From assembly GCA_900556055.1 (NCBI GenBank), contig USNJ01000069.1, positions 1 to 9,635 of the forward strand: DNA of 9,635 nucleotides. Direction: 5' to 3'. This DNA is from an uncultured Ruminococcus sp. Lineage in GTDB: Bacteria > Bacillota > Clostridia > Oscillospirales > Ruminococcaceae. The position numbers were made by a program, and so were the translations under genes. The notes below the pieces were generated by a model. That model had not been told where the DNA came from. It worked only from the letters and a program-made list of their open reading frames with translations, and made no database searches. This document shows positions 1-5,151 of the stretch, one piece after another (position 1 is the stretch's first letter; each line of letters begins with the position of its first letter).

Positions 1-607
1 TGACATCTACACCTATCTGCCAGAATTTGTCGCTGTCATTGCTCGCCCCCGCCATGCCCATGACAGTGTTCCCGTTCATAGCACAGACCGCAAGCACGTC
101 ACGCCTCTTGCCCATGCAGTCATAAAGCAGTGCATTCTGAAAGTCCGTGTATTTATAAAGCTCCGCTATATCCCCGCCTTCGTAAAATCTCAGCGGATAT
201 CCCGTGCGGTTTATGTAGTTGTACGGCGTTTTCGGCAGATAATGCTGCGCAAACATTCCAAGCGTGTAGCCGTAGCCCGCAAGCTCACGGTTGATCTCGC
301 TTATCCCCTTGCCGTCAAACAGGCGTATGCCCTCGCCGCAGTTCAGCAGATCCTCCGTGAAATCAAACATCTCCGGCGAAACGGACGCAACAACGCAGTT
401 CCCGAATGTCGCCGCCTTGAAAAATTCAGGCTCGGAACGGAAATTTCTCCGTCCGTAGCAGAATTTTGAAAGCACGGTCTTGTTCGTCCTGCGGAAAAAA
501 TCCTCCGAACAGCAGTTGTAATCGAGACTTAACTGATCTGCGGCGGCGCTTATAAGATCGCTGCTGTAAATTTTCCCCGAGTTGACGGCTGAACTTCTTA
601 TTATCAC
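1..607 (-). CDS. GNAT-like N-acetyltransferase, 3' part missing (GTG start)
   Basis: An open frame of 202 codons without a stop runs from a GTG at 607 off the left edge. The start is set by AAGGAG at 615-620, seven bases before the GTG; the first in-frame ATG is only near codon 80, so an ATG-only search misses the gene. The N-terminal ~170 residues are poorly characterised (Cys- and aromatic-rich: NCCSEDFF, KFCYGRRNF). The last visible residues, GMAGASNDSDKFWQIGVDV, resemble the beta4 strand leading into motif A of GNAT acetyltransferases, where a V-x-P-x-x-R-G-x-G acetyl-CoA loop would follow; that loop lies outside the window. The family assignment therefore rests on one strand-like segment and recalled similarity. 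Substrate unknown. The gene is co-oriented with typA but separated by 112 bp and a hairpin. Confidence 0.75.
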   Translation of the reverse strand, partial: MIIRSSAVNSGKIYSSDLISAAADQLSLDYNCCSEDFFRRTNKTVLSKFCYGRRNFRSEPEFFKAATFGNCVVASVSPEMFDFTEDLLNCGEGIRLFDGKGISEINRELAGYGYTLGMFAQHYLPKTPYNYINRTGYPLRFYEGGDIAELYKYTDFQNALLYDCMGKRRDVLAVCAMNGNTVMGMAGASNDSDKFWQIGVDV

Positions 608-643
608 GGAAATTCTCCTTTGATTTTCTGGTAATATATCCGA

Positions 644-678
644 AAATGTGCAGAAGATAAATTATCCCCTGCACATTT
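644..678 (-). terminator. 16-bp hairpin after typA; possible weak terminator
   Basis: On the minus strand, AAATGTGCAG (678-669) pairs with CTGCACATTT (653-644). The pairing continues inward through two G-U pairs and GATA/TATC to a three-base ATT loop, giving 16 continuous pairs. Only four Us follow, so termination may be weak. It lies between the typA stop (720) and the GTG start at 607 and may instead be a leader structure of the acetyltransferase gene. No convincing promoter is seen in this 112-bp gap; a TATATT at about 632-637 lacks a good -35. Confidence 0.45.
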
Positions 679-719
679 ATTATGGTCTTGATGACCGCTG
701 AACGATTCGTTATTTTGAT

Positions 720-2546
720 TTACTGCTGCTTCAGCTTTGCGGTAGCCTTTGCTCTCAGGCTGTTGTCGAGGATCCTCTTTCTTATTCTGATGTTCTTCGG
801 TGTTACTTCGAGAAGCTCATCATCAGCGATAAATTCAAGGCTGTCCTCCAGGCTGAGCCTTCTCGGCGGAACAAGTCTGAGTGCATCGTCCGAGCCGCTT
901 GCACGTGTGTTTGTCAGGTGCTTCTTCTTGCAGACATTGACAACGAGATCTTCGACCTTAGGCGATGCGCCGACGATCATTCCCTCGTAAACGGGTGTGC
1001 CTGCGCCGATGAAGAGGCTTCCTCTCTCCTGCGCATTGTACAGACCGTAAGTTACAGCCTCGCCTGTTTCGAAGGAGATGAGCGAACCCGTGTTTCTTCT
1101 GGGGATCTCGCCCTTATACGGCTGATAATTCTCGAAGATGCTGCTCATTACGCCCTCGCCCCTTGTATCGGTGAGGAATTCGCTCTTGTATCCGAACAGA
1201 CCTCTTGACGGAATGATGAATTCCAGTCTCATTCTTGAACCCTGCGGGTGCATAGTGGTCATTTCAGCCTTTCTTGTACCCATCTTCTCCATAACTGAAC
1301 CTACGCAGTCCTCGGGAACGTCGATAACAAGGCGCTCCATAGGCTCGCACATAACGCCGTCGATCTCGTGCATCAGTACCTTGGGAGTGGAAACGGAAAG
1401 CTCATAGCCCTCACGTCTCATATTTTCGATAAGGATAGAAAGGTGCATCTCGCCGCGTCCCGCAACACGGAAGCTGTCTGTATTCTCGGTTTCATTGACA
1501 CGGAGGGAAACGTCCCTGAGAGTTTCACGGAAGAGTCTTTCTCTCAGCTGTCTTGATGTAACGAACTTGCCCTCACGTCCTGCGAACGGGCTGTCGTTGA
1601 CGGAGAATGTCATCTCAACGGTAGGCTCGGAGATCTTAACGAAGGGGATAGGCTCATACTGCGAAGCATCGCAGATAGTATCGCCGATCGTGATATTTTC
1701 GATACCGGATATCCACACGATATCGCCGACATTTGCCTCATCAACGGGGACACGGTTAAGTCCCTGTATCTGATATATAGTAACGACCTTGCTGTTGTAA
1801 GGCTTCTTATTTTCATGGTAATCGCCGACGATAACGGTTTCGCCGACTCTGATGTGACCTCTCTCGATGCGTCCGATGCCTATTCTGCCGACATAATCGT
1901 TATAGTCGATAGAGGAGATGAGCATCTGCATAGGACCGTCGGGATCGCCCTCGGGAGCGGGGATATAGCTGAGGATAGTTTCAAACAGAGGAACAAGGTT
2001 CTCTCCGGGGACATTGTAATCCTCGGTAGCAGTACCCTGACGGCCTGAGCAGTAGAGGATAGGGCTTTCAAGCTGCTCATCGGAAGCGTCGAGGTCAAGG
2101 AGAAGCTCGAGAACCTCATCGCCGATCTCATCAAGACGTGCATCGGGACGGTCGATCTTGTTTACAACAACGATGACCTTCAGACCAAGCTCAAGAGCCT
2201 TGGAGAGAACGAATCTTGTCTGAGGCATGCAGCCCTCTGCTGCGTCAACGAGAAGGATAACGCCGTCAACCATTTTGAGGACACGCTCGACCTCGCCGCC
2301 GAAATCGGCATGACCCGGGGTGTCGATGATGTTGATCTTAACGTCCTTGTAGCATACGGAAGTGTTCTTTGCGAGGATAGTGATACCTCTTTCACGCTCG
2401 ATAGCGTTTGAGTCCATGACTCTTTCAGCGACAACCTGATTGTCACGGAAAGCGCCGCCCTGCTTCAGCATTTCATCAACGAGAGTAGTTTTGCCGTGGT
2501 CAACGTGAGCGATGATAGCGATATTTCTCAGATCTTCTCTAACCAT
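720..2546 (-). CDS. typA: TypA/BipA ribosome-associated translational GTPase
   Basis: A 608-residue protein, the usual length of TypA/BipA. The GTPase domain (about 1-200) shows every G motif: AHVDHGKT at 13-20 (P-loop), RGIT at 53-56 (switch I), DTPGH at 75-79 (switch II), NKID at 129-132 (guanine specificity), and CSGRQG near 166-171 in the G5 position. An EF-Tu-like beta-barrel domain, EF-G-type domains and the C-terminal domain special to this family follow, ending KLKQQ. In other bacteria TypA binds the ribosome near the A site, assists 50S assembly and matters under stress or cold. The ATG at 2544-2546 is preceded by GGAGG (2555-2559) with eight bases of spacing. It is monocistronic as far as can be seen: tandem terminators lie upstream and a hairpin downstream. 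No missing motif or frameshift. Confidence 0.97.
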   Translation of the reverse strand: MVREDLRNIAIIAHVDHGKTTLVDEMLKQGGAFRDNQVVAERVMDSNAIERERGITILAKNTSVCYKDVKINIIDTPGHADFGGEVERVLKMVDGVILLVDAAEGCMPQTRFVLSKALELGLKVIVVVNKIDRPDARLDEIGDEVLELLLDLDASDEQLESPILYCSGRQGTATEDYNVPGENLVPLFETILSYIPAPEGDPDGPMQMLISSIDYNDYVGRIGIGRIERGHIRVGETVIVGDYHENKKPYNSKVVTIYQIQGLNRVPVDEANVGDIVWISGIENITIGDTICDASQYEPIPFVKISEPTVEMTFSVNDSPFAGREGKFVTSRQLRERLFRETLRDVSLRVNETENTDSFRVAGRGEMHLSILIENMRREGYELSVSTPKVLMHEIDGVMCEPMERLVIDVPEDCVGSVMEKMGTRKAEMTTMHPQGSRMRLEFIIPSRGLFGYKSEFLTDTRGEGVMSSIFENYQPYKGEIPRRNTGSLISFETGEAVTYGLYNAQERGSLFIGAGTPVYEGMIVGASPKVEDLVVNVCKKKHLTNTRASGSDDALRLVPPRRLSLEDSLEFIADDELLEVTPKNIRIRKRILDNSLRAKATAKLKQQ

Positions 2547-2559
2547 ATTTGGTTCCTCC

Positions 2560-2693
2560 GCTTTCTTTCCTTTTATATTTCCTTGTTTTTTTCCCTTTAA
2601 ATTATAATAAACGGCGGCTTATTGTATGTTTTTCATTATATTGTTTAACAATGCCGCAAAAAAATATTGAACCTGACAAAATGCCCATAACGT
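2560..2693 (-). promoter_or_regulatory. typA leader and probable promoter region
   Basis: An AT-rich stretch between the upstream terminators and the typA ribosome binding site. On the minus strand TATAAT occurs twice (2635-2640 and 2601-2606), but neither has a good -35 at 17 bp; TTGTTA with TACAAT at 19 bp is another possibility. A 6-1-6 palindrome, ATTGTT-T-AACAAT on the plus strand (2640-2652), sits beside the first -10. GCGGC/GCCGC arms (2614-2618 and 2653-2657) bracket the block. A promoter must be here, but the exact one cannot be fixed. Confidence 0.35.
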
Positions 2694-2718
2694 AAAAAAG
2701 CCCTGCATAAATGCAAGG
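2694..2718 (-). terminator. Second terminator after tRNA-Tyr
   Basis: On the minus strand CCTTGCAT pairs with ATGCAGGG (one U-G pair, tight TT loop), followed by C and six Ts (2699-2694). It stands 20 bp beyond a stronger terminator, so the tRNA transcript has a back-up stop before typA. Confidence 0.65.
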
Positions 2719-2737
2719 ACAGTTTGTCAGCGTCGGT

Positions 2738-2773
2738 AAAAAAATACGTCCCGCTTAAAATAAGCAGGACGTA
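2738..2773 (-). terminator. Main intrinsic terminator of the tRNA-Tyr transcript
   Basis: On the minus strand TACGTCCTGCTTA (2773-2761) pairs with TAAGCGGGACGTA (2757-2745), 13 pairs including one U-G, with a TTT loop. Seven Ts (2744-2738) follow. It begins three bases after the CCA end of tRNA-Tyr. Confidence 0.93.
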
Positions 2774-2776
2774 ATC

Positions 2777-2862
2777 TGGTGGAGGAGGATGGATTCGGAC
2801 CATCGAAGCTGAAAAGCAACAGATTTACAGTCTGCCCCCTTTGGCCACTCGGGAACTCCTCC
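2777..2862 (-). tRNA. tRNA-Tyr (anticodon GUA)
   Basis: An 86-nt type II tRNA. The acceptor stem is GGAGGAG/CTCCTCC with discriminator A and encoded CCA (2777-2779). The anticodon stem GCAGA/TCTGT holds the loop CTGTAAA, with GTA at 2826-2828. A long variable arm (GCT-TTTC-AGC core) fits tRNA-Tyr. The T-stem GATGG/CCATC is perfect, but the T-loop reads TCCGAAT rather than TTCGAAT, so position 55, normally U and then pseudouridine, is C. It lies downstream of tRNA-Thr on the same strand, with a terminator-like hairpin between them and no clear promoter of its own. Confidence 0.96.
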
Positions 2863-2894
2863 CTGAAGTCGCTGCCGAATACGACAGGCGATAT

Positions 2895-2919
2895 AAAAAC
2901 GGCTTTTATAGAAAAGCCG
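2895..2919 (-). terminator. Terminator-like hairpin between tRNA-Thr and tRNA-Tyr
   Basis: On the minus strand CGGCTTTT (2919-2912), loop CTAT, AAAAGCCG (2907-2900), then five Ts (2899-2895). The perfect 8-bp stem starts four bases after the CCA of tRNA-Thr. It has the form of an intrinsic terminator, yet only 32 bp remain before tRNA-Tyr. It may be a partial terminator or an RNA processing structure. Confidence 0.7.
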
Positions 2920-2923
2920 AAAA

Positions 2924-2999
2924 TGGAGCTGGTGGACGGACTCGAACCCCCGACCTGCTGATTACAAATCAGCTGCTCTACCAACTGAGCTACACCAGC
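2924..2999 (-). tRNA. tRNA-Thr (anticodon UGU)
   Basis: A 76-nt tRNA with acceptor GCTGGTG/CACCAGC, discriminator U and encoded CCA (2924-2926). The D-arm is GCTC/GAGC. The anticodon stem GCTGA/TCAGC encloses loop TTTGTAA with TGT at 2964-2966. The T-loop TTCGAGT is normal, but the T-stem GGGGG/CCGTC contains a G-G mismatch at 51:63 next to a G-U pair at 50:64. It reads ACA codons. Its promoter is a perfect consensus at 3034-3062, giving a leader of about 28 nt. Confidence 0.96.
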
Positions 3000-3033
3000 T
3001 TAAATGTGATGTTGTTTGTCATGCGACTTTGTT

Positions 3034-3062
3034 ATTATATCACATGTTCTGACGTTTGTCAA
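3034..3062 (-). promoter_or_regulatory. Proximal sigma-A promoter (P2) of tRNA-Thr/Tyr
   Basis: On the minus strand TTGACA (3062-3057), 17 bp, TATAAT (3039-3034): an exact match to the consensus. Transcription should start near 3027, about 28 nt before tRNA-Thr. A-rich DNA lies just upstream and could act as an UP element. Confidence 0.93.
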
Positions 3063-3139
3063 GTACTTTTTTCAAATTTTTTTGATTTTTTTCAAAGCCA
3101 TTTGATTTTGTATCCCTGCTCCCGTCAGAAAGCTTTTTA

Positions 3140-3168
3140 ATTATACACTTTCTGCGCATGGTTGTCAA
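3140..3168 (-). promoter_or_regulatory. Distal sigma-A promoter (P1) upstream of tRNA-Thr
   Basis: On the minus strand TTGACA (3168-3163), 17 bp, TATAAT (3145-3140): a second exact consensus, 106 bp upstream of the proximal promoter. No gene or terminator is seen between the two, so it most likely drives the same tRNA transcript in tandem, as at many rRNA and tRNA operons. A short untranslated RNA is a less likely alternative. Confidence 0.85.
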
Positions 3169-3267
3169 TAGGTTTTCTGAAATTTTCTTATCTTTGTCGG
3201 TTTGCATAATATCATGCGGATAAATATCCTCTGCAATGTGCAAAATATCAGCAAAAGTATTATATCC

Positions 3268-3301
3268 AAAAGAAAACAGGATATTCACCGATTGAATATC
3301 C
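3268..3301 (-). terminator. Second terminator after tRNA-Pro
   Basis: On the minus strand GGATATTC (3301-3294), loop AATCGGT, GAATATCC (3286-3279): eight perfect pairs. T-rich TGTTTTCTTTT (3278-3268) follows. It is a probable back-up to the longer hairpin at 3324-3398. Confidence 0.6.
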
Positions 3302-3323
3302 CAAGAAAAACATAATTCCTCCG

Positions 3324-3398
3324 AAAAAACAAAATTCCCTTCGGAAGCGGCTCGGTGCCGATAATTCGCAATCAGCACCACCCTGTATCCGGAGGGAA
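3324..3398 (-). terminator. Two-tier hairpin terminator after tRNA-Pro
   Basis: The outer minus-strand stem TTCCCTCCGGA (3398-3388) pairs with TCCGAAGGGAA (3345-3335), with one A-C mismatch. The inner stem GGTGCTGAT (3379-3371) pairs with ATCGGCACC (3362-3354), with one U-G pair and an 8-nt loop. The two are joined by an internal loop of eight bases on each side. TTTTGTTTTTT (3334-3324) follows. It begins seven bases beyond the CCA of tRNA-Pro and is much longer than a minimal terminator. Confidence 0.75.
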
Positions 3399-3404
3399 AA
3401 GCTG

Positions 3405-3481
3405 TGGTCGGGGCGACAGGACTTGAACCTGCGGCATCTTGGTCCCAAACCAAGCACTCTACCAAACTGAGTTACGCCCCG
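3405..3481 (-). tRNA. tRNA-Pro (anticodon UGG)
   Basis: A 77-nt tRNA with acceptor CGGGGCG/CGCCCCG, discriminator A and encoded CCA (3405-3407). The D-arm is ACTC/GAGT. The anticodon stem CTTGG/CCAAG holds the loop TTTGGGA, with TGG at 3445-3447. The T-stem GCAGG/CCTGT has one G-U end pair and the loop TTCAAGT is normal. It has its own consensus promoter, with an expected 5' leader of only about 8 nt, and its own terminator, so it forms an independent unit. Confidence 0.97.
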
Positions 3482-3495
3482 CAGCAGCAGATACT

Positions 3496-3524
3496 ATTAT
3501 ACTATACCGCCGCCGATTTGTCAA
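3496..3524 (-). promoter_or_regulatory. Sigma-A promoter of tRNA-Pro
   Basis: On the minus strand TTGACA (3524-3519), 17 bp, TATAAT (3501-3496): an exact consensus. The predicted start near 3489 leaves only about eight bases before the mature tRNA 5' end. Confidence 0.93.
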
Positions 3525-3567
3525 GCATTTTTTTCTTTTTGGATATTTCACTTTTGCGTGATATGCC

Positions 3568-3603
3568 AAAAAGTACGTATCAGCGTGCTTTGTTTTGATA
3601 CGT
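3568..3603 (-). terminator. Terminator of the thioesterase-lipoprotein operon
   Basis: On the minus strand ACGTATCA (3603-3596) pairs perfectly with TGATACGT (3582-3575) around a 13-nt loop, followed by AC and TTTTT (3572-3568). It lies about 95 bp past the lipoprotein stop and just upstream of the tRNA-Pro promoter. Confidence 0.75.
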
Positions 3604-3647
3604 GACAAGGTTTTCCGCCGATACCGAGGTGCCCCGCCCCGAAAGTG

Positions 3648-3691
3648 CGGTCGGCTGTCGGGATATAATGCCGCCCCGAATATACCGACCG
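3648..3691. repeat. GC-rich nested inverted repeat downstream of the lipoprotein gene
   Basis: CGGTCGG (3648-3654) is the inverse of CCGACCG (3685-3691). Nested inside, TCGGG (3658-3662) pairs with CCCGA (3675-3679). The structure starts eight bases after the lipoprotein stop codon on the minus strand, without a T-tract, so it is not a standard terminator. It could stabilise the 3' end of the mRNA. Confidence 0.5.
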
Positions 3692-3698
3692 TATATCA

Positions 3699-4529
3699 TT
3701 ACTCTCCGTATATTATCTTATCCGCCGTTTCGTCAATGAAATGCCCGCGCCCCAGCTCTTTCCAGTCATGCGCATAATTTTCATCGAAAACAGCATTGTA
3801 TTCCTCAGCCGACACGTCCCTGCCGTTTATCATGTAATATTTATCGGGAACAAACGAACCGTCCCCATCATAGATATACCCGCTCCAATGTTCGGTCGAT
3901 GCGATAAGCGTAAGCGTTTTCCCGTCAAATCCATAAAAGCTGTCAAGCGCGACACCCATGCCGAAATAGCTGCTCCTTACATATCCGTCACTGCTTGCGC
4001 ACACCTGACCGTATGAGCCGAAAAAGCTCTGCTCTCCCGACGGTGTTTCCGTGCAGACTACGGGCAGCAGTTCCCCGTCCTTATAGGTGAATATGAACGC
4101 TCCCGCCGCATGGAAATCGGCATATGACGCAAAAAGCTCGGGAACACCGTCGCCGTCCATATCCATAAGGTCGAACGCAGGGACGCTCGAATTTTCGTCC
4201 TCCGCTATTTCCGCAAGCTTTGCCATGTATGCGTCACGATAGTTGTCAAAAGCCTTCTCCTGCGAAATTGATCCCGTTTCCGGCTCTTCGGTTTCCGCAG
4301 CCTCCGTGTCCGGCTCCGCCGATGCTTCGGGAACGCTCTCCGTTTCGCCCTCGGTCACATTTTCCGACGATTCCGTTTCGCTACCGGTCACATTTTCCGA
4401 AGATATCTCAGCTTCGCTCACAGTGATATTATCCGCCGATATTTCCGTGTCCGCAGGCTGCGCATTTCCCGAAGAGCAGGCAGTCAGCATGACCGAAAAA
4501 ATGCACAGCGCAATAAGTCTTTTATTCAT
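3699..4529 (-). CDS. Secreted lipoprotein of unknown function with acidic repeat linker
   Basis: A 276-residue predicted lipoprotein. The signal peptide MNKRLIALCIFSVMLTAC ends in lipobox LTAC, with Cys18 as the lipidated residue. Residues about 22-88 form a Ser/Thr/Glu-rich linker with an 11-residue tandem repeat (SENVTGSETES then SENVTEGETES). The folded part (about 90-276) contains D-x-D-G-D-G-x-x-E at 123-131, a possible calcium-binding loop seen in many clostridial secreted proteins, and another YDGDG further on. The function is not recognised. The start chosen is the ATG at 4527-4529, preceded by AAGGAG eight bases away; starting further upstream would put extra residues before the signal peptide. 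The ATG overlaps the thioesterase stop in ATGAATAA, so the two genes are probably translationally coupled. Confidence 0.85.
   Translation of the reverse strand: MNKRLIALCIFSVMLTACSSGNAQPADTEISADNITVSEAEISSENVTGSETESSENVTEGETESVPEASAEPDTEAAETEEPETGSISQEKAFDNYRDAYMAKLAEIAEDENSSVPAFDLMDMDGDGVPELFASYADFHAAGAFIFTYKDGELLPVVCTETPSGEQSFFGSYGQVCASSDGYVRSSYFGMGVALDSFYGFDGKTLTLIASTEHWSGYIYDGDGSFVPDKYYMINGRDVSAEEYNAVFDENYAHDWKELGRGHFIDETADKIIYGE
4352..4400 (-). repeat. 33-bp tandem repeat inside the lipoprotein gene
   Basis: The 16-mer CGGTCACATTTTCCGA occurs at 4352-4367 and again at 4385-4400, a period of 33 bp or 11 codons. It encodes the repeated SENVT unit of the acidic linker. Repeat number may vary between strains. 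Confidence 0.8.
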
Positions 4530-4959
4530 CGTAAAGCTCCTTTCCGCTCTTATAAAGCCCGTCATAGACCCCGTAAACGTGAGGGTGAGTCTTTTTTATC
4601 CTCGCAGGACGCATATCCGTATCGACAAAGCAGTGAGTGGTCTTTCCCGTGCAGTGAAGCCTTCCGTCACTGCCAAAGACCTCGTATGTAACGGAAAATC
4701 TTGCGCCGCCGAAGTCGGGGATATATGCCTTTACCGTGAAAACATCGCCGAACCTGAACGGCAGCCTGTATTCGCATTCAACGCTGAGATTCGGTATCAT
4801 GATCCCCGATGCCTCGATATCCTCAAACGGCAGTCCCGCCTGTTCAAGCAGGTCAACTCTTGCTTCCTCGAACCAGCGGATATAGTTTGAATGGTGAACA
4901 ATGCCCATCTTGTCCGTTTCATAATAAAATACACGTCTGGAGTATGGCTTCAGCTTCAT
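4522..4959 (-). CDS. Hotdog-fold acyl-CoA thioesterase, YbgC/FcbC (4HBT) family
   Basis: A 145-residue single-domain hotdog protein, the normal size of the family. The N-terminal signature Y-x-T-D-K-M-G-I-V-H-H-S-N-Y (13-26) carries the catalytic Asp16 and the following M-G-x-V-H-H helix start seen in YbgC and 4-hydroxybenzoyl-CoA thioesterases, followed by RWFEEAR. Such enzymes hydrolyse acyl-CoA or acyl-ACP thioesters in the cytoplasm; the substrate cannot be told from sequence. The start is the ATG at 4957-4959, with GGAGG at 4966-4970 seven bases before it; an upstream in-frame ATG at 4989 has no such site and lies at the predicted -10. It is first in a two-gene unit with the lipoprotein gene, from a promoter divergent to that of ddl. 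Confidence 0.93.
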   Translation of the reverse strand: MKLKPYSRRVFYYETDKMGIVHHSNYIRWFEEARVDLLEQAGLPFEDIEASGIMIPNLSVECEYRLPFRFGDVFTVKAYIPDFGGARFSVTYEVFGSDGRLHCTGKTTHCFVDTDMRPARIKKTHPHVYGVYDGLYKSGKELYDE

Positions 4960-4989
4960 AATATGCCTCCGAAAAAGAATGTTTTTCAT

Positions 4990-5018
4990 ATTTTAACATA
5001 TTCGGAACATAAAATCAA
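4990..5018 (-). promoter_or_regulatory. Promoter of the thioesterase-lipoprotein operon
   Basis: On the minus strand TTGATT (5018-5013), 17 bp, TAAAAT (4995-4990), with TG one base before the -10 (extended -10). It is followed by the GGAGG and ATG of the thioesterase gene. Confidence 0.75.
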
Positions 5019-5056
5019 CCATATGCGCAAAATGAATATATACTTTAATTTAACTG

Positions 5057-5085
5057 TTGCTAAATCCGAAAAAGTGTGGTATAAT
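5057..5085 (+). promoter_or_regulatory. Promoter of the ddl-murI operon
   Basis: TTGCTA (5057-5062), 17 bp, TATAAT (5080-5085), with TGG immediately before the -10 (extended -10). The leader is about 60 nt. The -35 boxes of this and the divergent promoter are 38 bp apart, close enough for one regulator to affect both. Confidence 0.8.
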
Positions 5086-5151
5086 TTATTTATTACTGCT
5101 ATAATATTGAATAAAGCTGTTTGTAAATATAATAAAAAGGACTGATGAAGT

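Noticed and set aside
2841..3140. Plus-strand open frames across the tRNA block containing GGRTRTPDLLITNQL and similar text
   Set aside because: This is the well-known false translation of tRNA genes read antisense.
3260..3313. 17-codon minus-strand open frame (MFFLGYSIGEYPVFFWI) with GGAGG four bases upstream
   Set aside because: It lies between and across the tRNA-Pro terminator hairpins, the spacing is short, and its hydrophobic content follows from the T-rich terminator sequence. A real small peptide cannot be excluded but is not supported.
3040..3465. 141-codon minus-strand open frame spanning tRNA-Pro and its downstream region
   Set aside because: Its start lies inside tRNA-Pro in antisense-typical wording (MVECLVWDQDAAGSSPV), it reads through the terminators and a consensus promoter, and it lacks a ribosome binding site.
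4243..4890. 215-codon plus-strand open frame opposite the lipoprotein and thioesterase genes
   Set aside because: It is antisense to two well-supported genes; the Ser/Val-rich sequence is the complement of the acidic linker and has no family resemblance.
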